Below are positions 35,480 through 45,979 of a stretch of 64,000 nucleotides of DNA, piece by piece. The notes beneath the pieces are model-generated. The model did no database searches. It was given only the letters and a program-made list of their open reading frames with translations, and was not told where the DNA came from. The position numbers and the translations under genes are program-made. The DNA is from Symbiodinium natans. Its lineage: Eukaryota; Sar; Dinophyceae; Suessiales; Symbiodiniaceae. Location of the stretch: positions 149,252 through 213,251 of the forward strand of contig CAJNDS010002410.1 of assembly GCA_905221605.1 (NCBI GenBank), given 5' to 3'. Position 1 is the first letter of the stretch; the number at the start of each line of letters is the position of its first letter.

Positions 35480-36560
35480 ATATAATACATACTACATAAT
35501 ATATAAACTATACTATATAATGAGTCATAAATAATAAATTAATTAATAATCAATAATATTATATATTTTATATACTGTATATTATGTATACAGTATATAT
35601 TATATATTATATACTTTGTATTATGCATTATATGCAGTATATAATATGCAATATACAATACATGATATGCAATATATGACATATAATATACAATCTGCGA
35701 TATATAAATATATACATATTTATCTATTTTTAAATTTATTTATTTATTTATGTTTATTTATTTATTCATATTTATATTTACTTATTTATATACATACACA
35801 TATCATATAATGTACGACCAATATGAAACATATAAATATAAATATAAATGATATATATTATAATATATAAGTATATAATTATATATATATATATACACAT
35901 ATATAATTTATAATATAATATATAATTATATAATATGTATATATATATAATAATATAAAAGATAATATAATATATTATAATATATATATATATATTATAT
36001 AATATAATATATAAATATAATATATAATATCAATATGATAATAAATATAATATATATAAATATAATACAAAATACATAGTACATAGAATAACGAATATAT
36101 GATACATAATCAGAATACATAATACATAACACATAATACATAATACAGAATACATTAATATAAACATATATATAATTCATAATACATAGTACTAAAACAT
36201 AAAACATAAACATAATATAGAATTCATATCATAATTAATACATAATACATTAATACATAATGAATACATAATACAATACGTACATACATAATACATAATA
36301 CATATTTAATAATATATATAATATATAATATATAATATAAATAATAATAATATAATATATAATATAAATATATAATATAATAAATAATATGTAAGTATAA
36401 GTATATATATAATAGGTAAGGTGTAATGTAATGGTATTATGTAATATGTATATATATATATGTGCACATGCATACATTACATACATATATATATATAACA
36501 CACGTTGACCTTCACTATCGTGTGTATATAATATATATTTATTTTATTGATTTTTACTTA
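35480..36560. repeat. 1-kb AT microsatellite
   Basis: Almost pure A/T, alternating TATA, TAATA and CATAATA words. ORFs rich in Ile/Tyr across it are artefacts. Confidence 0.95.
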
Positions 36561-36589
36561 TTTGTCTAATTTAATTATTTTTTATACGC

Positions 36590-36760
36590 ATAGGACCCGC
36601 AGGACCAGGCGGACAGACAAGCAGACCAGAGGACCAGAGGACCAGGGGACCACAAGACCAGGGGACCACGGGACCAGAGGACCAGAGGACCAGAGGACCA
36701 CGGACCACGAGGACCAGAGGACCACGGGACACGGGACAGAGGACCAGCAGGTGGGCCGGA
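36590..36760. repeat. GGACCAGA minisatellite
   Basis: About seventeen 9-10-base units of AGGACCAGA/GGGACCACG between 36590 and 36755. Confidence 0.9.
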
Positions 36761-36899
36761 TGGCTTATTTTTTTTTTGATGCCTATATTTTTTTTATTGA
36801 TCCCTATTATTTTCTTTTGATGCTTATTATTTTTTTTTTGATGCCTATGCCCTGGCCAAAGACGGGCTGCATGACCGGACTTGAAACAGAGACGCCGAA

Positions 36900-38450
36900 G
36901 GGACATGCCTGAAAAACAGTTGCTTCAACTCGTGACCCACATGATCCCACTTTCTCGCAGTCCTCAGTCGTCGCCTCCTGGGCAAGCAAAGGCTGGCGCG
37001 GCTCTTCAGCCAAGCTTCTCCAAGATCCCGCTATCAATGTAGGAGCCTTTAATAGCCTTTAGTTGTTCACAACCCCCTCGTTGGAGAAGCAGAGGGACTC
37101 CTTCCTCCGCGCTACATGTGGTCAGACGGGGGACCCGGCAAGACTACAGCAAAAAGAGAACGAAATCTTCAAAGAGTCTAACCCTCCCACGAATGCCACG
37201 ACCTGCGACGACATGTGCGGAACCCTTCTCGGGAGGACTGGTTTCCGAACCGCGAACCTCCCTCACGAGAACGGAGCACAGGGTTCACACACCCGAGCCA
37301 CCTTCAAGGCGCCAGACCACACGGGCACCTCTCCTGTCAAGGCACGTCTAGTGAGTCTGGCGAGTAGCGGGAGCGTTTAGCAGTTTAGCACGTCCCCGGC
37401 CTTTCGCGACGTCCTCCGCAGCCTCGTAGCCCACAGGGCGGGCCTTGACCTCGGCACTTCTTCAGGGCTTCGAGTTTCATCAGGTCTCGACTTCCGCGGC
37501 TCGGATCTCAGACCTCATGTCCACGGAACGGTTCAGGGGTGGGAACGGCGGCCGGCGCTCTCATGACTGAGCTTGCAGCAATGTCTCCAGTGGTGCCTGG
37601 CTTGCGCAATGGAGGCCATTGAAGGCCCAAGAAACATCACAGAGGAAGAGCGGCAACATCGTACCGATGTCTCTTTCTGCAGGCCAGGAGACTGGTGTTC
37701 TTGGTGCAGCAGGGCAGGTCGTCGAGCGAACACCCCACAGTTTGCCCCATGGCAGCCCGGCACGAGCTTAGAGAGGCGAAATTCAGGTAAGCATACGAGC
37801 TAAATATCAATATGAGCAGGGGGGCACTTTCAACAAAGCCACCCCACATAACACCTTCTTGCACAATCCAAGCAGACCCTCAAACTAACAGCTTGGATAA
37901 GCCAGTGGCACAGGGCTTGCAGATGCTCACAAAGGCAAGATGGTCGGATGTCTGGTGACATCACATGACACCCGCCAAAGTTCTTGGCCAGTCTGGGCAA
38001 CTTACAACCTGGTGCAGCTGTGCAATCTCGCAATCTCATGCCAAAAAGACGTGGGCCCCTCAAGCAGATTCAGATGGTTCAGATGGCCTATACCCGCACA
38101 CCCAATACTCTGTACCCGCATTAGCCTGCGCCACACCCTCTTTTTGCGCCAGGAGCTTGGGGTTCCGGCGTGCGAAGCGTTGCCTGCGGGTTTCTCTGCC
38201 GCTTCATTTGGTTCCGTTCTGTTCGCCAGCTCTGCCTGCCTCGGCGGCCCTCCTCTGGCGCAGTGCTCCTGGATCTCAGGACATTCTCTCAAGGCAGAGG
38301 GAGAGAAGTCGTTTGAGGTGAACCTAGCCTTCTAACAGCCAGGCTTAGGATCCCTAAGCCTTAGACTCGCGGTGACTGCAGCGGACGCGGGGCCCCCGTC
38401 CTCAACTTTAGCCGGAGCAAGGTGTTTCGGCTCTGGGGCTCCTGCCACGA
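36900..38450. other. Stretch without recognised gene
   Basis: ORFs up to 131 residues exist on both strands but none resembles a known family. A minus piece ECPEIQEHCARGGPPRQAEL at about 38290-38230 is weakly exon-like. Confidence 0.3.
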
Positions 38451-38504
38451 AGAACCTACGCAAACTGGAATTGCAGGTCACGGTCAACCATGCTCAGCCC
38501 TCCC

Positions 38505-38662
38505 AAGGTGGACGTGCGACACATGATGCCACAGAAGATCTTTCCTTTCCTTGCGGAACCCACTTGATTCAGCCCCAACTCCTGGCAGATGACGTCGGCG
38601 TGGAAGCCTCCCGAAGTGAACGGCACGTGTGCGTGGCCGCACGCCCGAAATACGATCAGCAA
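38505..38662 (-). CDS. Possible SRCR-like exon
   Basis: The minus strand reads HVPFTSGGFHADVICQELGL then NQVGSARKGK. The pattern G-F-x-A-D-V-I-C-x-x-L-G resembles the start of a scavenger receptor cysteine-rich domain (GF-x-x-x-x-A-x-V-V-C-R-x-L-G). Only part of a domain is visible, so the call is tentative. Confidence 0.3.
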
Positions 38663-39144
38663 TGATCAGCATTGCAAAATCCCTGCCCATCTCTGGTCCT
38701 CTCGTCCAAGTATCTGGCTACGCTGTTTAGCTGCTGCCCGTTTCCCGATCACCTTGATCCACCTGTCCCAAAAAGACTCGATCTCAACCTACCCGCCCCA
38801 TCGTCTGCGCATGACTCAAATAAACCCGAAGAGCAGCTACGGCAGCAACAGCAGGTAGCAGTGCCGACTGTTGAAGCAGAACTTGACGAGCACCGGCACA
38901 GGAGTTCTCGGACTTCCAAGCAATCCTCTGGCATTGTCCCGTTGCACTCTGAAGCCAATGAGAGCAAGGGCATCTACAGCGCCGAATCTCGAGACGTAAG
39001 CGCAGCAAGCGAGTGTCCCGAAGGACCTTGCTATGCCAATGCAATCACGTTCCGAGCAGCGCTCGGAAAGAAGAACCGGATGGCACACTCAATGCACGAG
39101 TCTCAGTCTCTGAGAATTAAGTTAGGCTTCGTTTTGCTGGGCCT

Positions 39145-39710
39145 TCATCCTCCGCGGCTTGGGCAGCTGCTGCAGGCTCCGCAAAAAGCATCGGAAAGCT
39201 GGCCCCTTGCAGGTCTCCGAGGCCTGAGCAGCCAAGGTTTGGCGATGGTTGCACAGCAGCATGGCCGGGTTTCTACAGGCTGTTTGATTCCAGCAGGTCT
39301 GCAGGCCACCAACTCATTCCCCGTGATGCCGAGGAGCTCAGCCAGCAGCTCAGCGAAACCCAGCGGCCCGAATGGTAGCTGCTTGCCGGGAGCCTTCCCA
39401 CGCGTGGCGCCATTCCACATGCACTCATGGTACGGACTTAGGCAGTTCCGGTGTGAAAGCCCCATGCCGGCCTGTCACGCACCCTCCTGGCTGCTCGGTG
39501 AACAGCAGGCCAATCTGGTGGTGACCTGAGCATCTGCCAGTCTGTGATGAGCATTGCTCTGCGCTGCTGTCTGTTGTGAGCAGAGCCTGGGAAACCAACA
39601 GATCAAGCAACAGCTGCCCTGTCGGTTCCAGATTCTGGCGCAGTCGTCGCAGAAGCTGCCGGAAGCCTTCAGCGTGATTCAGTGCATCGCGCAGGCAACT
39701 GCCAAGATGG
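39145..39710 (-). CDS. Possible SAM-dependent methyltransferase exons
   Basis: After a GGCAG acceptor at about 39705 the minus strand reads CLRDALNHAEGFRQLLRRLR then QNLEPTGQLLLDLL. This matches the post-motif pattern of class I methyltransferases (D-x-L-N-H, a helix, then L-x-P-x-G-x-L-L-L-D). A further piece, FGPLGFAELLAELLGITGNE, lies at about 39385-39320. The glycine-rich SAM-binding motif was not found. A 285-residue plus-strand ORF (38672-39529) covers the same DNA but has no recognisable domain. Confidence 0.35.
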
Positions 39711-39899
39711 CACCAACCCCCATCATAAACCGTATGAGTACACATAACCCCCCAAACCCAAAGCCCAGACCCTGCTGAAAAAAGTGCGTCCACTGTACAG
39801 AAGCTTTTCGAAACTGCAGCTCCAGCATGAACCGTCTCCTGCCATCCCCCAAGCTTTGGTGGCAGGCGAGGAACGTTCAAAGGTGCCAGCCACTCCTGG

Positions 39900-41180
39900 A
39901 GCGATTGCTGGGGCTGAGTCGATCAACTTCTTTGAAGATCTCATTCCGATGTCGCGTGGTATGTGGGACCATGCGTGGAGGCCCCTGTAGGACAGTTGAT
40001 GGGGGTCGCCGTGTTGTTCAACAGTTCAGTTTAACATTGAATGATTGAAGCCACCATCGCAACAGCACCCACGACACTTGTGTGAGTTTGCAGTTCCTGC
40101 TCAATTTCTGCCTGCCGTGTTCATCAGCATAAGCATGGTGTCGTATTTCGTGGCAGCCGGCAGATTCCAAAATGAACCTGACGAGCACGGTGCCGGATAT
40201 GTCAGGTGCCTTTAAACACGAAAAACAGCCGTGCTTCACCGGCTGAGGGCAGAACCCGCTTGACACTCCACGCCACGGGCCTTCATCACCTGGCATCATT
40301 GTGATGTCACCCTGCCCCGACTCAGGAGCTTGCCAATACGGCTATTGCAAAATCGAACGGACACCGACAAATGGTTTCAGGTGCATCCCCTTTTTTCGTC
40401 CTCCGGGTCCAACCTCCACAGCATCAACGCACAGCTCCAAACCCGAAATCTGCAAGCCTTGCAGCGTTTCACATGGGTTCCGACATATGGCCAGATCTCA
40501 AATCACAGTTTTCAAGAAGATGGACGGTGCACGGCATCAGGCACATGGGCATCTCATACTAGTCACAACATCACAAGCCGGGCTGCACTTTTCTTTTGCA
40601 ATCGATTTCGTCTGGCAAGGCACATTCCGTGCCCGTGGACCACATGCCAGTCCCGACAACGCAGGTGCTGGGCGGCGTGACTTCGCGAGGCAGATCTTAT
40701 GCTGTCGCATCGTGTCTTGGTCTGACGAGCCTAGCGGCTCAGAGGTTTGCAGCTTCGGTCCCAGTACGTCTGGATGTCGTGCTTGCTGTACACTCCTTGC
40801 CGGCATGAAAGGGTGCAGTGGTCATGTCAGTTTTGCAAGCTCTGACTCTCGGTATCATCTCCCAATGGGACCACCGTTGGGCGGGGCCACATGTTCCTTG
40901 TTGCTACGTAGGCTTAGTCCACACAGGTATACAGGTTGCTACCGAAAACTCTGGTATGGTGTGCTATTTATGAGCCTTCACGCAATTGGCTGCCCAATGA
41001 ATCGCAGAGCACCTTACGCCCTCAACAACACGCACAGGAACTCTGGCATCCTTTGTAGAATTTGGAGATCTGGCTGAAGGTGTATGCTTTTCCATCCTCG
41101 GTAGCGGTGCGATAGCATGGCTGAACACCAAAGTTGTCTGAAAGGCTGTTCAGCTGCAGGGCGGTGGCTATCGGGCGCTA
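39900..41180. other. Stretch without recognised gene
   Basis: A 258-residue plus ORF (40301-41077) has mixed composition with no domain, and no minus exon stands out. Confidence 0.35.
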
Positions 41181-41267
41181 AAGTTAAACCTCTTGCATGA
41201 TCTTATGCCACGCATCCACAGGATCAACCCTCTTCTCCTCCTTGCCGCCAACCTCGGCCTGCACACG

Positions 41268-41408
41268 TCAAGCTCTGCCTTTGTGCTGTCGGACAACTTT
41301 TGCTGCCCCAGTTACCGCAAGAACCCACTGAATTCCGCCTGCTTCGAGCCCGACAGCCGGCGCGGCTTCTCCTTTCGCTGCATGCGCGAGCCAGGTCCGA
41401 GCTGTTGA
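41268..41408 (+). CDS. Possible C-terminal exon of a formylglycine-generating-enzyme-like protein
   Basis: The plus strand reads SSAFVLSDNFCCPSYRKNPL, NSACFEPDSRRGFSFRCMRE. FGE/sulfatase-modifying domains end with an SF segment, an RN/YR segment and GFRC. The resemblance is short, and this would be one of very few plus-strand genes here, so confidence is low. Confidence 0.25.
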   Translation, partial: SSSAFVLSDNFCCPSYRKNPLNSACFEPDSRRGFSFRCMREPGPSC

Positions 41409-41499
41409 GGTTCCGCCGATTTCTAAAGCATGTAGGAAACTGATGGACATGGCGGACAGACACGGAGCTTCAGGGACTGGATGAGATAGGAGGGAATCT

Positions 41500-42860
41500 T
41501 AAGTTCTTCAACCTTCTATCCCCCTCACATCATGTGAACACACGAGCCGGCCCAGGAGCCTCGGACCCACGGCTGAAATTGGCCGACGCCTCCTGCAGTG
41601 ACATCAAAGCCTATGATGCCGGATGCCGCTCATGCCGCTCAACTCCGGGCTGCAAACTGAAAGGTTCTAAGGAGGTTTGGGATGTGCAAAGGAAAAGCCC
41701 TGAATCTTGGCCACTTCCACGAAGCAGAAAGCACACTACACTGGGCCTTCGTTGAAAGAACCCAGATGAACCCAGTAAGCGCCGCTCCCCCGCAAGATGC
41801 AATGGTCTGAAGAAGCCGGTGCGTCCTTCGACTTTGGCTCAGACGTTGCCACGGCCTCTCCGAGGAATGCCACGAAAAGCTGGCTGCTGAACACTTTACA
41901 GCGATAGCGCATGCCAATCTTGCCCACGTCCCCTATGACGCATTCGGCCGTAGATTTCCCGGCCCCGCCTTACCATCCTTCTTTGGCTCTTTCACCTTTT
42001 CGGGAATGGAGTGGGCTGGCCTCTCCTGTCTTCGAGCATGTGACATAATCCAGCAAGAACCCCTGATACAGTAGCAAACTGGGAGGATGAAACTCAGAAG
42101 CGGCTCACCTGCTTTGCACCGGGTACCCGTGACGCCTTCCTTGCTGTGGCTCGGCTTGACAAAGCAGCCCGCCAGCATGCAGCAGGAGGTCAAGCCATGT
42201 CAAGCCCAACCCCTCCTGGAGCGAAAACAACCCGGCTCGTCCTGCGCCTGCGTGGCTGCAGGTGTCTCGAATTTGGGGGCCTGGCGTCAGAGCCGTCGTG
42301 GAAAGCAACAACACCCCCAATGAAGCCCCTTCGGTAAGGGAATGGTGCGGCTTCGGGATGGGAGCTCTATGTGTGAGTCAAAAAAGGAGGACATGGGAAA
42401 ATGAGACAAGCATTTGACATGTGCCCCCTTTGCAGGCTCGAGCAAGGCACGCAACCTCCCACACAATCGGTCTCACACATCCCTCTCAAACGTGCTACAT
42501 TGATACACGTTGCCGTACAAAAACATGAACAGGAACATAAGCATAAACATCAGCATCAACACAAACAACCCAACCCATCCGAACCTCACCGAACATAACA
42601 CAGCATGAGACATGCCATGCCCATGACTTGACAGTGGCATGCACTGCATTACATCCCATGAACAATACACGCTGGTCGTGCTGCGTGGTCCCTCGATGGG
42701 TTTACACGTACACCAATCGGCGCCCACAAAATGTTTCAACAGACGTTTGTCACGCCTGCTCTTTCAAAGGGGCCCCAGGGTTGATCACGGCTGCAGCTTC
42801 TGCCGGAGCCGCATGCCAGGCCGCCTGACCGTATGGGAGGTTCGTACCTGATTTGGGGGT
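41500..42860. other. Stretch without recognised gene
   Basis: Only short, unrelated ORFs; a (CATAAA/CATCA) simple stretch lies at about 42520-42570. Confidence 0.35.
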
Positions 42861-42865
42861 TTACG

Positions 42866-42960
42866 AAAATAGGAGACCCCTAATGTAGACCCCCCAAATA
42901 GTAGGATCCCCCTGTAATGTGGACCCCCTCAAGGTACCCCTAACATCGTAAACCCCCATT
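42866..42960. repeat. Dispersed intronic repeat, copy 2
   Basis: Landmarks GACCCCTAATGTAGACCC, AATAGTAGGATCCCC and AAGGTACCCCTAACAT in the same order as the copy at 8585-8675. Confidence 0.7.
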
Positions 42961-42979
42961 TGGTTCTTTGCGTGTTGGC

Positions 42980-43467
42980 TGTTTTGTTGCTGAGGAGTGG
43001 CACTCGGGTCAAACATGACCCCCCTTCTCTTTGGCAAGTATGTGTGTGAGTGTATGAACGTTAGGATCATCCAGGAGCAGCTCTGCCTCAGGTGCTGGCG
43101 GTCTCCGAGGCTCTTGACACTGGCCGATTGCCTGCACACCACTTCAAAGTTAAACGGCTTCTCCAAGCCGAAGTGTTGAGACGACGCCACAGAGGGCAGC
43201 AAAGCAATGCAAAGCAGGATCACGGATAAACTTGTCCCAACAAGCCTCACGCTCCGTGCAACAAGTGGCGCCCATGCCAGGCACTTCCACCGGGAAATGG
43301 CAACGCGGCACCGTCAGATCACCTATATAGAGCCTCTTGGCCACAAATCCGAATTTCGGGGGAATCTGGTATCGAGAGCTTCTGCATGACCCAAGTGGCC
43401 GCATATTTCCACCAGCTGGCTTGTGATGCTTAGATTGGCTTAGATCACTTGGTGGCAAGTTTAACAT
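42980..43467 (-). CDS. Possible secreted-protein exons
   Basis: One minus frame starting at 43250 reads MRLVGTSLSVILLCIALLPS VASS, a good signal-peptide shape, followed by QHFGLEKPFNFEVVC. An overlapping frame upstream (about 43390-43290) reads RLYIGDLTVPRCHFPVEVPG. They cannot both be used in one uninterrupted exon. Family unknown. Confidence 0.3.
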
Positions 43468-43479
43468 CTCGTCTCCGGT

Positions 43480-44010
43480 TAGGAGTTAGGAGCCTTGGGC
43501 AAACATGAGCGGATCGGCACAACTGCACAAAGCGTGCTACTTTGCAGGATCATGCCGTGCTGGTTGCTAGCAACTGACGCCCAGCGATTGCGCAAAGACG
43601 TTTTGTACCCGGACCCAAGCTTCTCAGTGCCAGTGACCCTTGCGATCAAATTCGGTGTGAAACAAAGGCCCTAATCTAAATGCGCTCAGACTTTAAAATA
43701 GATCTGTGAATTCGGAGGGTAAGAGACCCGAAGCTAAAGTCAAGAAGTCACGGGGAGATCGGCCCAATGCCTTCGCCGGCATCTTGTCCAGCCTCCTGAG
43801 CCAAGTAGCGAAGCGCATCCGCAAAGGCCTCGTCCGTGATCTTCACCAGGCTTTCCTTGGCTGCTTCACTGATTCATCTTCCAAAGTCACATGTGCTAGC
43901 CGGGGTTGCTCTTCTGCCGAGCTTCAGTGTTTTGCAGCCATGTGCTGGTCAAGTGGATGAGGCAACTCATTCAACCATGATCTAGACATCTAGCATATGT
44001 TTTTGTAGAC
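43480..44010. other. Gap downstream of the channel gene
   Basis: No supported gene. By orientation it is the 3' region of the minus-strand channel gene. Confidence 0.4.
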
Positions 44011-44012
44011 TT

Positions 44013-45785
44013 TCAACCGAAAAGGCTTCTTAAGAGCATGCCAGTCTCCAGGTCTCCGTCCAAATCGGTCAATGTCACTCGCTCTCCTGCCCGCTTGGCA
44101 TAAGCCCGAGCATAGCTGGCTGCTGCCTGCCAAAGCTCCCCAGGGCTGCGACGTAGGAGCTGGCCGAAGCTGTGCTCATCCAAAACCAACACTTCGCAAC
44201 TGGCTTCTTCAATGCCATCGACCATCAAGGTGCCCTGATGTTGCCAGGCTTCCAACCAAAGCCCTCCTTCAGAGATGTGCTGACCAATCTTCACCTTGAT
44301 GGGTGCCCGGGACAGCCGCTTGCTGGCCCCCGCGCGACTGGCGGGGTCCAGCGAGTAGCTAGCTGAGCCCCGGGTGACGATGTGCAACTTCGTAGCCCTG
44401 GCCGGGGCACGGAAGATGACCTGCATAGGACTGTAGAAGAACTGCTGGAAGCAATCGATGACTTTACTAATGGCTTGAGGATGGGCCACGTTGAGCTCGT
44501 GGAAGAAAGGATGGAGTGTCAAGAAGGGAGTGGCCAACTCCTGGACCAGCTCCTGCTGAATCAGAGGCGGAAGTACGGCCAGTGGAGCGTCTTGCGGCAT
44601 GGGAATCCATGGAAGCTGCCCTGGATGCCCAGACTGCACCTGACAGGGATCGCAATGCTGGCTGCGAGGGCCACGCCACCCAAGGAAGCGAGGCCCCGGA
44701 GCGAGAGCCTTGCGAGGCTCCGGTTCCAACTCCAGCCAACTCCAGATGTGGCACTGCAGGCGGCTAGGCATCTTCAGTCCACTCAGTCTGTTCAGGTAGG
44801 CCCTGCATGCCAGCTGGCGGTCTGTCCACTCTCCACGCAAGTCTCGCAGTCGCATCACCAACGAGCCCACCTGCGTCAAGAAGACGACGCAGGCTAGGAA
44901 TGCCAGGACGTGAACAGCTGCGGAGAAAACCATATCAGGAACGCTCTTTGGGTTCACAGGACTCGGCCCCAACCCTGGCGTCAACTGCGCCAGAGCCCAA
45001 AGAAGAGCACTCAAGTACATGGAGGTGCTATCCTCCTGCTGCTGCGTCTGCGCGTATTCGAGGAGCCACGTGTTCTCATTTCCCCCAGTGGATGATCCAA
45101 GGTAGTATAAGGCGCAGGCGATGATGTGGGCACCTATCAGTAGCAGGAGTGTGCTGATGGCCATGGCGCCCAAGGCACGCCACAACTCTGACTTGACCCG
45201 GGCCCTAACGCCGAGCAAGTTTCGGCTTATCCGGAGGGCGCGAAGCAATCGTGCAGCCTGGATGCCAAGGTAGACATCCTTGTTCAGGATCCAAGCACGG
45301 AGGGATTGGTAGGCGGACTGAGGAAGGTCATAGAAGGTCGTGAGCACCGCGAGGTCGAGGCAAGTGGTGAGCAGATCCAAGAGCAGGAAGCCCTGTGCGA
45401 AGTACCTCCACACCATCGCCTTGCGGTTCGTGTGCAGCACGCCTCCCGAGGAGAAGCTGGTGCAGAATAGGGTCAAGAAGATGTTGATGGCCCAATACAG
45501 CGGCATTATCCAGGTCATGACCTCGGAAAGCTTGTCGACCGGGCCGAAGGCGACCTGCCACGGTGTCATCACCAAGTCATAGACGAGCAGAAGTAGGCCG
45601 AGAAGATCCCACAGCATCCTCTTCCGGGAGAGCTCGTGCAAGCACAGGCACGAGCACCGCGGAGGCCGGCTCGCCTTGTCGAACTCCTCAGCGTTCTCGC
45701 CCCAATCTGCTTGGCCGGCTTGGAGCTCCTGCTCAAGACATTTGGGCTGGGAGCCGGGCACAGCAATTAAGCTGGCAAGCATCAC
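44013..45785 (-). CDS. Voltage/cyclic-nucleotide-gated-type ion channel with atypical pore
   Basis: Single 590-residue frame. After a short N-terminus come six membrane segments: S1 LLGLLLLVYDLVMTPW, S2 WIMPLYWAINIFLTLF, S3 FLLLDLLTTCLDLAVL, an arginine-bearing S4 RLLRALRISRNLLGVRARV, S5 AMAISTLLLLIGAHIIACAL and S6 VHVLAFLACVVFLTQVG. The order and the long C-terminal region (linker, then a beta-rich part with QFFYSPMQVIFRAPARATKL) fit the EAG/HCN/CNG class. Between S5 and S6 the pore reads SALLWALAQLTPGLGPSP; the potassium signature GYG/GFG is missing. The cyclic-nucleotide pocket arginine is not obvious. It probably sits in the plasma or an internal membrane; selectivity cannot be predicted. 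Confidence 0.85.
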   Translation of the reverse strand: MMLASLIAVPGSQPKCLEQELQAGQADWGENAEEFDKASRPPRCSCLCLHELSRKRMLWDLLGLLLLVYDLVMTPWQVAFGPVDKLSEVMTWIMPLYWAINIFLTLFCTSFSSGGVLHTNRKAMVWRYFAQGFLLLDLLTTCLDLAVLTTFYDLPQSAYQSLRAWILNKDVYLGIQAARLLRALRISRNLLGVRARVKSELWRALGAMAISTLLLLIGAHIIACALYYLGSSTGGNENTWLLEYAQTQQQEDSTSMYLSALLWALAQLTPGLGPSPVNPKSVPDMVFSAAVHVLAFLACVVFLTQVGSLVMRLRDLRGEWTDRQLACRAYLNRLSGLKMPSRLQCHIWSWLELEPEPRKALAPGPRFLGWRGPRSQHCDPCQVQSGHPGQLPWIPMPQDAPLAVLPPLIQQELVQELATPFLTLHPFFHELNVAHPQAISKVIDCFQQFFYSPMQVIFRAPARATKLHIVTRGSASYSLDPASRAGASKRLSRAPIKVKIGQHISEGGLWLEAWQHQGTLMVDGIEEASCEVLVLDEHSFGQLLRRSPGELWQAAASYARAYAKRAGERVTLTDLDGDLETGMLLRSLFG

Positions 45786-45979
45786 ATCTTCATGGGCTCC
45801 CGCGCAGGCCTGCTGCTAAGCCAAGCGTTTTTGCTTGCTCTGGCATTCTTACGGAAACCCTGGCCCCCATGCTGTTCCGCTTGCCTCCCGCATCCGCCCG
45901 CACTGCTCCAACGGAACTACTAGCTAGTTACTAGCACCATCTAAAGTTATGCTGTTCTGCCTGATGCCGCCGAAACCAT

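Larger units (their letters stand above)
34584..36860. mobile_element. Low-complexity island bounded by A/T-rich inverted repeats
   Basis: The left edge (34584-34676) has two copies of an ATCAAAAAA-AATAAATAAGCATC unit. The right edge (36768-36850) has the reverse complement text, TTATTTTTTTTTTGATGCC and ATTGATCCC. Between them are polyG tracts, two copies of a 210-base unit, a 1-kb AT microsatellite and a GGACCAGA minisatellite. There is no transposase or reverse transcriptase. The mobile-element label is a guess from the inverted ends only. Confidence 0.3.

Noticed and set aside
38672-39529. 285-residue plus-strand ORF
   Set aside because: No domain, mixed composition, opposite to the gene direction of the window, and overlaps minus-strand pieces with methyltransferase-like pattern. 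Kept as unresolved rather than called.
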